The position numbers and the translations under genes are program-made. Positions 54,759 through 63,988 of a stretch of 64,000 nucleotides of DNA are shown here, piece by piece (the stretch's first letter is position 1; every line of letters starts with the position of its first letter). Source of the stretch: AWTP1-13 sp963820375 (GTDB taxonomy: Bacteria; Pseudomonadota; Alphaproteobacteria; Rhizobiales; Hyphomicrobiaceae); contig CAWFZX010000019.1 of the NCBI GenBank assembly GCA_963820375.1, forward strand, positions 248,001 through 312,000, written 5' to 3'. A model generated the notes under the pieces. It was not told the DNA's origin. It was given only the letters and a program-made list of their open reading frames with translations, and searched no databases.

Positions 54759-55244
54759 CTAATTCAGTCGGGTCTTGAGATCGCGGATGCTTTGATCGAT
54801 CAGCGCCGCACCGGCGGCTCCGCTGGCCTTCTCGCGCAGGATTTTTTCCGCTGCCGCAAGCGCCAGGTCGACGGCAGCGGCGCGCACGTCGTCGATGGCC
54901 TGACCCTCGGCACGGGCAATCTTCTCCTCGGCCAGCTTGGTGCGCCGCTCGAGTGTTTCCTTCAGATTGCGGCGTGTCTCCTGGGCGAAAGCCTCCGCCT
55001 CTCGGCGCGCCTGTACCACGATCGCCTCGGCTTCGTCGCTGACCGAGCGATGCTTGCGCTGATAGTCGGCGAGCAGATTTTGCGCCTCCTCGCGCACGCG
55101 GCGCGCCTCGTCGAGCTCTTTACGAATGGCCTCTGCGCGGTCGTCGAGGGCCTTGCCGATCAGGCTCGGCACTTTGTAGTAGACGAGCACCAGCAGAAAG
55201 GCGACGAAGGCCACCGCCACCCAGAACTCGGCCAGGAAAAACAT
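54759..55244 (-). CDS. atpF: F0F1 ATP synthase subunit b
   Basis: Subunit b is the peripheral stalk of F0. The 161-aa product has one N-terminal membrane helix (EFWVAVAFVAFLLVLVYYKV) and a long charged coiled coil (about residues 35-140). It ends the atpI-atpB-atpE-b'-b operon, 11 nt after the b' gene. Confidence 0.93.
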   Translation of the reverse strand: MFFLAEFWVAVAFVAFLLVLVYYKVPSLIGKALDDRAEAIRKELDEARRVREEAQNLLADYQRKHRSVSDEAEAIVVQARREAEAFAQETRRNLKETLERRTKLAEEKIARAEGQAIDDVRAAAVDLALAAAEKILREKASGAAGAALIDQSIRDLKTRLN

Positions 55245-55255
55245 CGCCGCGCCTC

Positions 55256-55810
55256 CTATTCGGCCGCCTGCCGATTGACGAGGGCCTTCTGCACCTCGTC
55301 CTTGCTCACCTCGCGGCCACTCAGCCTGGATACGATGGCGCCCGCAAGCTCGCCGGCGATGTCGCTGACGCCAGCCAGGGCATTAGCCTTGGTCTGGGCG
55401 ATGCGGGCCTCCGCATCTGCAAGCTTGGCGGCGATCTGCGCCTCGAGCGCGGTGCGCTCCTGTTCCATTTCGGCGGCAAGTGTATCGCGCATGCCTTTAA
55501 CGATCGCCTGCGCCTTGCCGCGCGCCTCGCCCAACGCCCCCTCATAGTTGGCCAGCGCCTGCTCGGTTTCGGTTTTGAGCTTTTCCGCCTGACCCAGATC
55601 GCGCTGGATGCGCTCGCGCCGCTCCTCGATCACCTCGCCGACGCGCGGCAGATAAAAGCGCTTCAGCAGGAGATAGAGCAGGCCGAAGGTCAGAGCGAGC
55701 CAGATCAGCTGCGGGGCAAACGTGCCCGCATCCAGCGGCGGAAACACCTTGGCATGTCCCGCCTCGTGCGGAACTGCCGTGCTGACTGTGCTGTTGGTCG
55801 CCATCGCCAT
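55256..55810 (-). CDS. F0F1 ATP synthase subunit b'
   Basis: The second, diverged b-type stalk subunit is typical of alphaproteobacteria and photosynthetic bacteria. The 184-aa product has an N-terminal extension before one membrane helix (QLIWLALTFGLLYLLLKRFY), then PRVGEVIEERRERIQRDLGQ and a coiled coil. It sits between atpE and atpF and should form a b-b' heterodimer. Confidence 0.93.
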   Translation of the reverse strand: MAMATNSTVSTAVPHEAGHAKVFPPLDAGTFAPQLIWLALTFGLLYLLLKRFYLPRVGEVIEERRERIQRDLGQAEKLKTETEQALANYEGALGEARGKAQAIVKGMRDTLAAEMEQERTALEAQIAAKLADAEARIAQTKANALAGVSDIAGELAGAIVSRLSGREVSKDEVQKALVNRQAAE

Positions 55811-55830
55811 CGATCCTCAGCCACCCGGGC

Positions 55831-56055
55831 TCAGGTGAAGAGCAGGAGGAAGGCGATCAACAGCGCGAAAATGCCCAACGCTTCCGTCACGGCAAAGCCG
55901 AAAATGAGCCGGCCGAACTGGCCGTCGGCGGCGGACGGATTGCGGAGCGCGCCCTGCAGGAACTGGCCAAAAAGATTGCCGACGCCGATTGCGGCAGCAC
56001 CGGTGCCGATGGCAGCTAGGCCGGCGCCGATGAGTTTTGCGGCTGCGGGATCCAT
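55831..56055 (-). CDS. atpE: F0F1 ATP synthase subunit c
   Basis: The 74-aa proteolipid forms the c ring. Two membrane helices flank a polar loop (RNPSAADGQ). The proton-binding carboxylate is Glu58 in FGFAVTEALG. The N-terminal helix has the GxGxGxG-like pattern needed for ring packing (GAGLAAIGTGAAAIGVG). The ATG at 56055 starts MDPAAAKLIG as in relatives. Confidence 0.96.
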   Translation of the reverse strand: MDPAAAKLIGAGLAAIGTGAAAIGVGNLFGQFLQGALRNPSAADGQFGRLIFGFAVTEALGIFALLIAFLLLFT

Positions 56056-56110
56056 GGACTTTTCTTCTCCTTCGCAAGTTGACCGTTTTTTAGGAATCCG
56101 GGACGCGAAC

Positions 56111-56890
56111 CTAGTGCCCCGGATGCAGGGCATCGTTCAGGTACATGCAGGTCAGCATCGTAAACACGTAGGCTTGCAGAAACGCAACCAGCACTTCGAG
56201 CGCCGTCAGCGCCACCGCCATCGCCAGGGGCAACGGCGCCAGTGCCGCGTAGGTGCCGGCACTCAAGAGCATCACCACGAAGCCGCCAAACACCTTGAGC
56301 GTGATGTGACCTGCCAGCATGTTGGCGAACAGGCGCACCGAGTGGCTCACGGGTCGTGACAGGAACGAGATCACCTCAATCAGCACGACCAGCGGCAGGA
56401 TCAGGATGGGCACGCCTTGCGGCACGAACAGCTTGAGGAACTTGGGGCCATTCTTGGCAAAGCCCACGATCAGCACCGTGAGGAACACCATGGCCGCCAA
56501 GGCCGCCGTCACGACGATGTGGCTGGTGACGGTGAAGAAGCCAGGGATCAGGCCCAGGGTATTGGCCGTGAAAACGAAGATGAAGATCGTAAACACGAAC
56601 GGAAAGTATTTCATGCCGCCGTGGCCGACGCTCTCGCGCAGCATGTTGGCGACGAACTCGTAGCTGATCTCGGCCAGCGACTGCAGTCGGCTCGGTACCA
56701 GGGAGCGCGCCTGCATGGAGACGACGAAGAAGCCGGCGATCAGCAGGACCGCCAGCAGCATGAACAGCGAGGAGTTGGTGAAGGAGGCGTCCCAGCCAAA
56801 GATCTTGATGGGGATGATGCGATGGATCTCGAACTGGTGGATCGGGTCGGGCATCCCCAAACCCTGAGTTCCCGCATTCGGCGCTGCCAC
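56111..56890 (-). CDS. atpB: F0F1 ATP synthase subunit a
   Basis: Subunit a holds the proton half-channels. The product is about 259 aa with five to six membrane helices; the essential Arg is in SHSVRLFANMLAGHITLKV. The start is a GTG at 56890, preceded by GAGGAG and 10 nt after the atpI stop; MPDPIHQFEIH follows at about residue 13. The open frame to 56941 overlaps atpI and is not used. Confidence 0.93.
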   Translation of the reverse strand: MAAPNAGTQGLGMPDPIHQFEIHRIIPIKIFGWDASFTNSSLFMLLAVLLIAGFFVVSMQARSLVPSRLQSLAEISYEFVANMLRESVGHGGMKYFPFVFTIFIFVFTANTLGLIPGFFTVTSHIVVTAALAAMVFLTVLIVGFAKNGPKFLKLFVPQGVPILILPLVVLIEVISFLSRPVSHSVRLFANMLAGHITLKVFGGFVVMLLSAGTYAALAPLPLAMAVALTALEVLVAFLQAYVFTMLTCMYLNDALHPGH

Positions 56891-56900
56891 GATCAGCTCC

Positions 56901-57311
56901 TCAGTCGTCCTCGTCGGGCACGCTCTGGCCGATCCGGCCACCCGTGCGCGCCATGAAGTCCCTCTGCATGCGCTCGTAACCCCTCAACACGTTGAGGACG
57001 CCGGCCGCAAACCCCAACAGGAAGAAGAGCAAAAACAGCCAGGGCTTGGTGCCGAGCCACCAGTCCAATCCCCAGCCGATACCACCTCCGACCACGACGG
57101 CTGCAACCATTTCCGCGGCCATGCGCATGCCATGGGCCATGCCGCGGCCACGCATTTCAGCATCGAGATCGGCATGCGCATCGGCATCCCGTTGCGCCTT
57201 GATCTTGTCGAGCCTGTCACCAAGCTTGGAAACCCTCCCTTGCAGCGCAGCCGCCTCCTCGGGGCTCATCTGGCGCTCGCCAGGACCTCGACGATCGGCT
57301 GGATCTGGCAT
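56901..57311 (-). CDS. atpI: ATP synthase accessory protein AtpI
   Basis: AtpI assists c-ring assembly or Mg2+ supply. The product is about 136 aa with a charged N-terminal half and two membrane helices (AAEMVAAVVVGGGIGWGLDW and PWLFLLFFLLGFAAGVLNVL). The ATG at 57311 begins MPDPADRRGPG; the upstream frame to 57434 runs through the promoter region. It is first in the F0 operon. Confidence 0.88.
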   Translation of the reverse strand: MPDPADRRGPGERQMSPEEAAALQGRVSKLGDRLDKIKAQRDADAHADLDAEMRGRGMAHGMRMAAEMVAAVVVGGGIGWGLDWWLGTKPWLFLLFFLLGFAAGVLNVLRGYERMQRDFMARTGGRIGQSVPDEDD

Positions 57312-57377
57312 GAGGATCACGCCCTCGGTGGGAGAGGCGGCCCGACACCCCCCGGGGGCCATCAAATCGCGCGCCAG

Positions 57378-57406
57378 CTTAAAGCAGCGGTTTCCCGCAG
57401 TGTCAA
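57378..57406 (-). promoter_or_regulatory. Sigma70-type promoter of the F0 ATP synthase operon
   Basis: On the minus strand TTGACA (-35) and TTTAAG (-10) are separated by 17 bp, about 65 nt upstream of the atpI start. The -35 is a perfect consensus match and the -10 matches at four of six positions. Confidence 0.6.
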
Positions 57407-57507
57407 GAATGCGGCAACCGACCGCGGCGCGCACCCGCCCCCTGGCCGCTGCCTCGCGCGCTGATGCGACAATTCGACCGGCGTCGGGCCAAGTGGGCGG
57501 CCAAGCC

Positions 57508-58170
57508 TCAAGCAGGCGGTGCTGATGATCTGGCGGCGGCCAAAATCAGCGGCGCCAGCTGGCACGGTGCATCGCAAATGCTCGCCGCCCCAGCGCCGCG
57601 CAGTTCGGCAATGCTGCCATAGCCCCAGGCCGCGCCGATGCTGGCGATGCCATTGCTGTTGGCGGCAGCGACGTCGAATTTGCGGTCGCCGACCATGATC
57701 GCCGTTTTCGCATCGAGCTTGTGCGCGGCCAGGATGTGGGCGAGCAAATCCGTCTTGGCATCGTGCCGGCCGTCGAGCTCGGCACCGTGAATGGCCGCAA
57801 AGCGCGGCGCCAGCGCAAAGTGCTGCAGAATCGGGCGGGCGTAGTGATGCGGTTTGGAGGTCGCCAGGATCAATCGGCAGCCCGCCGCGCACAGCTGCTC
57901 CAGCGCCTCGGGAATGCCCGCATACACCACCGCATCGTACATGCCATCGGCAACATAACGCGCGCGGTAGTGGGCAATGGCCAGCTCCGTCAAATCCTGC
58001 CGCCCCAGCAGCTTGGGGAATGAAAGGCGCAGCGGCGGACCGATCATCCACAAAAGGTCTGCCGCCGGCGGCACCGGTCGCCCAAGCTGCTCAAGGGCAT
58101 ATTGGATCGAGCCGATCAAGCCGGCCCTGGGATCGATCAGCGTCCCATCAAGATCGAGGAGGACATGCAT
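57508..58170 (-). CDS. HAD-family hydrolase (Gph/phosphatase-like)
   Basis: The 220-aa HAD phosphatase has motif I DLDGTL at residues 6-11, motif II LILATSKP and motifs III/IV in MVGDRKFDVAAANSNGI. A helical cap domain inserted after motif I makes it a subclass-I member like phosphoglycolate phosphatase. Its substrate is uncertain. It lies 28 bp after smc on the same strand and upstream of the ATP synthase operon, which has its own promoter. Confidence 0.88.
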   Translation of the reverse strand: MHVLLDLDGTLIDPRAGLIGSIQYALEQLGRPVPPAADLLWMIGPPLRLSFPKLLGRQDLTELAIAHYRARYVADGMYDAVVYAGIPEALEQLCAAGCRLILATSKPHHYARPILQHFALAPRFAAIHGAELDGRHDAKTDLLAHILAAHKLDAKTAIMVGDRKFDVAAANSNGIASIGAAWGYGSIAELRGAGAASICDAPCQLAPLILAAARSSAPPA

Positions 58171-58198
58171 GCCGCCAACCCTGCCCCTCGGCGCGCTG

Positions 58199-61100
58199 TC
58201 AGGCGGCCACCACGAACTTCTGTGCCGTCTCGAGATCCACCGAAACCAGCTGGCTTACCCCCTTTTCCACCATCGTCACCCCGAACAACCGGTTCATGCG
58301 CGACATGGTCATCGGATGATGCGTGATCACCAGGAAACGGGTGGCCGTGTCCGCGGCCATCTTTTCCAATAGGCTACAAAAGCGATCGACATTGGCATCG
58401 TCCAGCGGGGCATCGACTTCGTCGAGCACGCAGATCGGCGATGGGTTCGTCAGGAACACCGCGAAGATCAAGGCCATGGCGGTCAGCGACTGCTCGCCAC
58501 CCGACAGCAACGATAAGGTCGCCGGCTTCTTGCCGGGCGGTTTGGCGATAATTTCCAGGCCGCCATCGAGGGGATCTGGCGCATCGATCATCTCGAGCCG
58601 GGCCTCGCCGCCGCCGAACAAGGTGCCAAACAGCTGCTTGAAATGGGCATTGACGGCGTCAAAGGCTTGCTGCAGGCGCGCGCAGCCCTCGTTGTTGATT
58701 TGCGTGATGCCGGAACGCAGCTTGGCGATCGCCTCTTCGACGTCGGTCTTCTCCTTGTGCAGGCTGTCGAACTGCTGACTGAGGCCGACCAGATCGTCAT
58801 CGGCCTGCAGATTGACGCCACCCAGTCGCTCGCGCTCGGCCTTCAGCCGCGTCAGCTGACCGGTTGCGACCTCCAATGCCGGCAACGGCGCCGCAGGCGC
58901 CACGCCGGCGAGCGCGAGACAGTCCTCGGGCGTTGCGCCCAACTGATCCCTGATCTTGCCTCCCTCTTCCGTGCGGCGCTGGCGCGCGTTCTCCAGTCGC
59001 GCCTCGGTTCGCGCCCGCTGTTCGCGCTGATCGGCGACGGCAGTTTGCGCGGCACGCAGATCCTGCGCGGAACGCCGGTGCGCGCTGTCGGCGGCGGCAA
59101 GCTGATCGGCGGCGGCACGGCGCTCGCCCTCCGCCGCGGTGAGCTCGGTCAGCAGTTTCTGGCGTTGCTGTTCCACCATTGCCGGGATGCCGGCCAGTCT
59201 CGTTAGCTCCGCCTGCGTCCCGGACAGGCGCTCCTCGAGAGCCGCAATCTGTTGTTCGGCGCCGGCAATGCGGCTCAGATTGCGCGCGTTCTCCGCGGCG
59301 ATGGCCTGCTGGCGCTCAACACGCGCGCGATGCTCGCGCTCGAGTGTGACGAGCTCCGTTCGGGTCTCGGCCACACTGCGGCGCAGCCCGCTGGTCTCCG
59401 ACTGCGCCCCTGCCAGTTCGGCCTCAAGGGCCTCAATGCCGGCCAGCGCTGGCAGGGCACTTTCGGCTTTGGCCAACAGCTCCTGGGCTTCGCCCAAGGC
59501 TTCCGCACTGCGCTCTTTGGCGTCGGCGACGGCGGTGATCTTGGCCTCGGTTTCGCGGGCCTGCCGTTCCAGCGCCGTCAGCACGTCGCGCGTCTCGGCA
59601 AGCTTGCCCTGGGTATCGCGCCAAAGCTGCCGCAGGCGCCGTTCCTCGGTTTGCGCCGCACGATGACGGGCATCGGCCGCCGCCGAAGCGCTGCGTGCGG
59701 TCTCGGCGCTGCGCTGCTGGTCGGCCTCCTCTTTTGCCAGCACCCCCAGGCGGCTTCGCTCGGCCAGGCGGCTGGCGGCGGCGGTGGTGCCTTGCGCCGT
59801 GGCGACGTAGCCGTCCCAACGCCACAAGTCGCCCTCGCGCGAGACGAGGCGTTGTCCCGCCCTCAGCCGGCGCAGCAGGCTGGCGCCTTGGCTTTGCGCC
59901 ACCAGACCGATCTGGGAGAGCCGCCGCGCCAGCTCGGGGGGCGCCGTCACATAGGCGCTCAGCGGCTCGGCGCCAGGCGGCAGGACAGGGTCGCGCTCGG
60001 CGGCGGCGTTGATGCGCCAGTGCAGGGCCGCCGCCTCGGCCGCTGGGGCCTCCAGATCATCGCCAAGCGCCGCCGCCAGCGCCATCTCGTAGCCCGCGGC
60101 GACGCGGATCTGATCGAGGATCGGCGGCAAGCCACTGTCGCCCGAGGGCTTGAGCAGCTTCTTGAGCGTCTCCACCTCGGTCTTCAGGTTGGCGGCCACG
60201 AGGTCGGCTTTGCTTGCCGCATCGCTCTTGGCTTCGGCCTCGAGGGCTGCCACCTGGGCCGCCTCCTCGGCGGCGAGTGCCTGCGCCTCGATCACGGCAA
60301 TCTCGGTCATCAGCCGTTGTCCGGCCTCCGCCGTCACCTTGAGCTTGGAGGCATCCGGCGCCCGGCCGATGATCTCACGCGTCTGCGCCTCGAGCGCCGC
60401 GAGCTGGCGCTGGAGTTTGTCGATCTGGCCCTGGCGTTCCTGGCGCTGGCCTTCGATGCTGAGGCGTCGCGCCCGCGCCTCTGCCGCCGCGCTCGTCAGC
60501 TCAAGCAGCCGCAGCTCGGCACCCTTGAGTTTTGTGTCGCCGGCTTCGTAGCTCTCCAGAGCCTTCTGCTCGAAGTCGGCGGCCAGCGCCGCGGTACGGG
60601 CGAGCGATTGGGCTTCCGTCTCCAGCCGCGCCAGCGTGTCGTGGGCTTCGGCGCGCAAAAGCTTCTCACGCTCCAGATCATGGCCGAGTTGCTCGACGCG
60701 GGCCTCCAGCTCACGGCAGCGGTCGGCGGTCCGCTGCGCCTCGCGCTCCAGATTGTCCTGTTCGACCTTGAAGCGGTGCAGCACCGCACTTTTCGCTGCC
60801 TCCTGATCGCGCAACGGTTGCAGCTGGGCGGCGGCGTCAGCCTCCGCGCGCAGCGCTTTGGCCTCGCGCTCGGTCGCCAGCGCCAGGTTTTCCAACGCGC
60901 CCGCCAGATTGGCCTCTTCGCTCGTGACCTGGTTTTGCGCCTCCTGCCAGTGCAGGTGCAGGACGAGGGCGTCACTTTTGCGGATCTCGGCGGACAGGTC
61001 CTTGTAGCGGCGGGCCTGCCGGGCCTGACGCTTCAGGCTCTCGATCTGGGATTGCAGCTGGCCCAAAATGTCATTGAGGCGCGCCAGATTGTTGTCCGCC

Positions 61101-61657
61101 GCTTTGAGCCGCAGCTCCGCCTCGTGCCGACGGGTGTGCAGCCCGGCGATTCCCGCCGCATCCTCGAGAATACGGCGCCGCTGCTCGGGCTTGGCATTGA
61201 CGAGTTCGCCGATTTGTCCCTGCCGGACCAGGGCCGGTGAGCGTGCGCCGGTGGCGGCATCCTCAAACAGGATGCGCACGTCGCGCGCCCGCACCTCCCG
61301 GCCGTTGATGCGGTAGGCGGAACCGGCTTCTCGCTCGATGCGGCGCGTCACCTCAAGCGGATCGGCGGCGTTGAACTCGGCCGGTGCCTTGTCGCCCGAA
61401 TTCTCGATAAAAATGCTCACTTCTGCCGTGTTGCGCGCCGGCCGGTCGGCGGTGCCGGAAAAGATCACATCGTCCATGGCCGCTGCCCGCATGCTCTTGT
61501 GCGAGCTTTCGCCCATCACCCAGCGCAGCGCCTCGAGCAGGTTGGATTTGCCGCAGCCGTTGGGCCCCACGACCCCGGTCAAGCCCGGCTCGACCAAGAG
61601 TTCGGTCGGCTCCACGAACGACTTGAAGCCCAGCAGCCGCAGCCGGTTGATATACAT
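58199..61657 (-). CDS. smc: Chromosome segregation protein SMC
   Basis: SMC forms the condensin core that organises chromosome arms. The 1152-aa product has the N-terminal ATPase half with Walker A GPNGCGKSN (residues 31-39), two long coiled coils (about 165-490 and 660-990), a hinge around residues 500-620, and the C-terminal ATPase half. The latter carries the signature LLSGGEQSLTAM and Walker B ICVLDEVDAPLDDANV near residue 1080. The ATG at 61657 gives MYINRLRLLGFKSF, the usual start. No scpA or scpB lies nearby. Confidence 0.96.
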   Translation of the reverse strand: MYINRLRLLGFKSFVEPTELLVEPGLTGVVGPNGCGKSNLLEALRWVMGESSHKSMRAAAMDDVIFSGTADRPARNTAEVSIFIENSGDKAPAEFNAADPLEVTRRIEREAGSAYRINGREVRARDVRILFEDAATGARSPALVRQGQIGELVNAKPEQRRRILEDAAGIAGLHTRRHEAELRLKAADNNLARLNDILGQLQSQIESLKRQARQARRYKDLSAEIRKSDALVLHLHWQEAQNQVTSEEANLAGALENLALATEREAKALRAEADAAAQLQPLRDQEAAKSAVLHRFKVEQDNLEREAQRTADRCRELEARVEQLGHDLEREKLLRAEAHDTLARLETEAQSLARTAALAADFEQKALESYEAGDTKLKGAELRLLELTSAAAEARARRLSIEGQRQERQGQIDKLQRQLAALEAQTREIIGRAPDASKLKVTAEAGQRLMTEIAVIEAQALAAEEAAQVAALEAEAKSDAASKADLVAANLKTEVETLKKLLKPSGDSGLPPILDQIRVAAGYEMALAAALGDDLEAPAAEAAALHWRINAAAERDPVLPPGAEPLSAYVTAPPELARRLSQIGLVAQSQGASLLRRLRAGQRLVSREGDLWRWDGYVATAQGTTAAASRLAERSRLGVLAKEEADQQRSAETARSASAAADARHRAAQTEERRLRQLWRDTQGKLAETRDVLTALERQARETEAKITAVADAKERSAEALGEAQELLAKAESALPALAGIEALEAELAGAQSETSGLRRSVAETRTELVTLEREHRARVERQQAIAAENARNLSRIAGAEQQIAALEERLSGTQAELTRLAGIPAMVEQQRQKLLTELTAAEGERRAAADQLAAADSAHRRSAQDLRAAQTAVADQREQRARTEARLENARQRRTEEGGKIRDQLGATPEDCLALAGVAPAAPLPALEVATGQLTRLKAERERLGGVNLQADDDLVGLSQQFDSLHKEKTDVEEAIAKLRSGITQINNEGCARLQQAFDAVNAHFKQLFGTLFGGGEARLEMIDAPDPLDGGLEIIAKPPGKKPATLSLLSGGEQSLTAMALIFAVFLTNPSPICVLDEVDAPLDDANVDRFCSLLEKMAADTATRFLVITHHPMTMSRMNRLFGVTMVEKGVSQLVSVDLETAQKFVVAA

Positions 61658-61752
61658 GCAGGCAAGCACCCTCGCTTGTGCGCAACGGGCCCGCGGCGAT
61701 CTGCGACGGTTGCCGAGCGCGGCACCAGCACCAACGCGAAAACCGCCCGGGC

Positions 61753-62547
61753 CTAGCGGGCTCGATTGGTCTCCTCGGATACGGCCACCTGACCCGCCAG
61801 GACAGGCTCCACCAGGTCGCGGATCTCCTGTATGCCGATCACCGATTTCACCAATTTGCCCTGGATGAAAAAGTTCGGAGTGCCAATAATCCCGAGCGTG
61901 CGACCGCGGTCCTTGATGGCGTTCAGTTGCGCGATCATGGCGCGATTCTCGCGGCAGCTGTCAAACTGTGCGCGCGTCATCCCCACCTGAGCGGCGACCT
62001 TAAGGATCGGCTCCGGGCGTACCTCCTGGCTGACCCAGGCGGCTTGCTGGGCCATCAGCTTGTCGTAGAGCAGGAAATATTTGTCGGCCGGCGCGCAGCG
62101 CAGCGCAATGGTGGCAAGCCCCGACTGCTTGCCGATCGGAAACTCCGCGCGCAGCACGTAGCGCACTTTGCCGGTGTCGATGTACTCCTTCTTGAGCAGC
62201 GGAAAGGTCTCGGCCTGAAAGCGACGGCAGTAGGGGCAGGTCATAGAGGCGTACTGCACAATCGTCACCGGCGCGTCGGTCCGACCCAGAGCCATCTCGG
62301 GCAAGGCGCCGGGGCGCATGATCTCGGCCAACGCTGGGTTTTGCAGCACCACCCGACTGGTCACCGGACCCGGCGCCGTCTCTTGGAAGGGATCAAAGTT
62401 CGGCGTATCGACGGTCGATCGGTCGGCCTGGAGGGCTGCGCCTGCTGGGCCAACCTCGGGCGCCTTGCCAAGCAGCGGCAGTTCGCCGCTGCAGCCGGCC
62501 AGCGCCGCAGCAACCCACAGAGCCTGCAAACTGCGGCGTCCCGGCAC
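61753..62547 (-). CDS. DsbA-family thiol oxidoreductase, predicted lipoprotein
   Basis: The 264-aa protein has a short signal ending in a lipobox (ALAGC, Cys19), so it should be anchored in the membrane facing the periplasm. After a ~60-residue linker it has the DsbA-type thioredoxin fold. The active site is CPYC (residues 104-107) in YASMTCPYCRRF, and the cis-Pro loop is GTPNFFI. It lies 13 nt after a second DsbA-like gene. CPYC differs from the CGHC of that neighbour, suggesting a different redox potential or partner. Confidence 0.88.
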   Translation of the reverse strand: MPGRRSLQALWVAAALAGCSGELPLLGKAPEVGPAGAALQADRSTVDTPNFDPFQETAPGPVTSRVVLQNPALAEIMRPGALPEMALGRTDAPVTIVQYASMTCPYCRRFQAETFPLLKKEYIDTGKVRYVLRAEFPIGKQSGLATIALRCAPADKYFLLYDKLMAQQAAWVSQEVRPEPILKVAAQVGMTRAQFDSCRENRAMIAQLNAIKDRGRTLGIIGTPNFFIQGKLVKSVIGIQEIRDLVEPVLAGQVAVSEETNRAR

Positions 62548-62560
62548 TCAGGCCTCGAGG

Positions 62561-63271
62561 TCAGCTCTTCAGCAGGGCCGAGAACGCCTTGTCGAATTCC
62601 TCGAGCGTCGGCGCCCCCGTCATCTTCTTGCCGTTGATGAAAAATGTCGGCGTCGAGGTGACGCCAAAGCTATCGGCAGCACGTGATCTGATTTTGACAA
62701 TGTCATCCATAAGCTTCTGATCTGTCAAACATTTGTCGAAGCTCTCCTGCGTAAAGCCGGCCTGCTTGCCAAACTTGAAGAGCTCCGGCACCGGATTGTT
62801 GCGCACGAACGCCCATTCGTCTTGCTTGGCAAACAAGGCCGAGATCAACGGTAACGTCCTGTCGCCGCCGGCGCAGCGTGCCAGCATCGAGGCCGCCACC
62901 GCCAGCTTGTCGAGGGGAAACTCGCGCATGAAGAAGCGCACCTTGCCGGTGTCGATGTATTTTTCCTTGAGCACCGGGAAAACCTTGTTGTGGAACGCGG
63001 CGCAATGGCCGCAGGTCATCGAGGCATACTCGACCAAGGTGACGGGCGCGTCCTCCTTGCCGAGCACCAGTTCCGGCAGCGGACCGGCCTGCATCAGTTC
63101 CTCAAGCGGGATTTCTGCGCGGCCCGCGGCGGCCCGCTTCTGGGCCAGGGCGGGCCGCAGCAGTCCCCAGGACGTCGCCGTGGCGACGACAGCAAGCCCA
63201 ACCGACAGGTTGATCAGGGCGCGCCGGGACAGGTGCCGGCGGCGCCAAAACGTTGGCTCAAAGTCGTTCAA
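62561..63271 (-). CDS. DsbA-family thiol oxidoreductase, exported
   Basis: The 236-aa protein has an N-terminal Arg-rich region and one hydrophobic segment (ALINLSVGLAVVATATSWGL) ending at ALAQ, a signal peptide or anchor. A thioredoxin/DsbA fold follows with active site CGHC (87-90) in YASMTCGHCAAFH, and cis-Pro in STPTFFINGK. It probably introduces or isomerises disulfides in the periplasm. It is the upstream partner of the lipoprotein paralogue and lies between dciA and smc. Confidence 0.88.
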   Translation of the reverse strand: MNDFEPTFWRRRHLSRRALINLSVGLAVVATATSWGLLRPALAQKRAAAGRAEIPLEELMQAGPLPELVLGKEDAPVTLVEYASMTCGHCAAFHNKVFPVLKEKYIDTGKVRFFMREFPLDKLAVAASMLARCAGGDRTLPLISALFAKQDEWAFVRNNPVPELFKFGKQAGFTQESFDKCLTDQKLMDDIVKIRSRAADSFGVTSTPTFFINGKKMTGAPTLEEFDKAFSALLKS

Positions 63272-63409
63272 AAGGCTCGCTCCTCACCTCAGGCTCGAGG
63301 CCCTGCCTCGAGCTCGGCTGCTGCTGGCGCCACCGCCTGCGGCGGCGCTTCGCCTGATAACATAGGATCGGCCACAAATAAGGCAAATCACCGTGAGGGG
63401 TGGGCGGCG

Positions 63410-63988
63410 TTAGCGGGCGCTGTGCAAATGGGCTCCCAGCCGGCGCAGCGCCTCGCGCAGGCCAGTATCGGCAATGCCTGCCACCTCCGGGACCGGTGCT
63501 GGGCTGGCGCTGCGCGCAGGCGCGGCCGGGCGCGCGGCCAGCCGCGCGGTATGGGCCGGCAGCGGGGCCTGGACAAGGCGCAGCTCGGTGACGGCCGCAT
63601 AGCCGAAGTGGGCATTGACGCGCTCCAGGATCTGCCGGCTCTGGTACTGGATCTCGAGGGCGCGCGCACCCTCGACGCGCAACACCAGCGTGGCGCCCCG
63701 GCGTTGCCGCTCCGAGCCGGTCGCCACGGCGCCGGCGTCAAGCTCGCGCCTGGGCGGCCATTTCAGCCGTTCCGGTGCGGACAGAAGGGCCACGTCCTTG
63801 CCGACGATGGTCGGCCAGTCCATGACCAGTTGCGCGGTTGAGAAGCCGAACTTTTCGAAGGCTCTGGCGGTCAGGCCGGGAAGAAAACTGCCCACGGCCT
63901 TGACGTTGAGGCCGGTGCGGCGCGCAAAGACAAGGCTCTGGCGCGGCAAAGGCGCAGCCGGGGGGCGTCGGGGCGTTGGCACAGTCAC
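63410..63988 (-). CDS. dciA: DUF721-family protein (DciA-like)
   Basis: The 192-aa product has the DUF721 core: AFEKFGFSTAQLVMDWPTIV followed by GKDVALLSAPERLKWPP, then GATLVLRVEGARALEIQYQS with RQILERVNAHFGYAAV. DciA loads the replicative helicase in bacteria without DnaC. The C-terminal 50 residues are a Pro/Ala-rich tail and an amphipathic helix (TGLREALRRLGAHL). It is followed by the dsbA pair and smc. Confidence 0.85.
   Translation of the reverse strand: MTVPTPRRPPAAPLPRQSLVFARRTGLNVKAVGSFLPGLTARAFEKFGFSTAQLVMDWPTIVGKDVALLSAPERLKWPPRRELDAGAVATGSERQRRGATLVLRVEGARALEIQYQSRQILERVNAHFGYAAVTELRLVQAPLPAHTARLAARPAAPARSASPAPVPEVAGIADTGLREALRRLGAHLHSAR

Noticed and set aside
59252..61240. A 662-codon frame antisense to smc
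   Set aside because: Shadow of the coiled-coil region of smc; long antisense frames are expected at this GC content.
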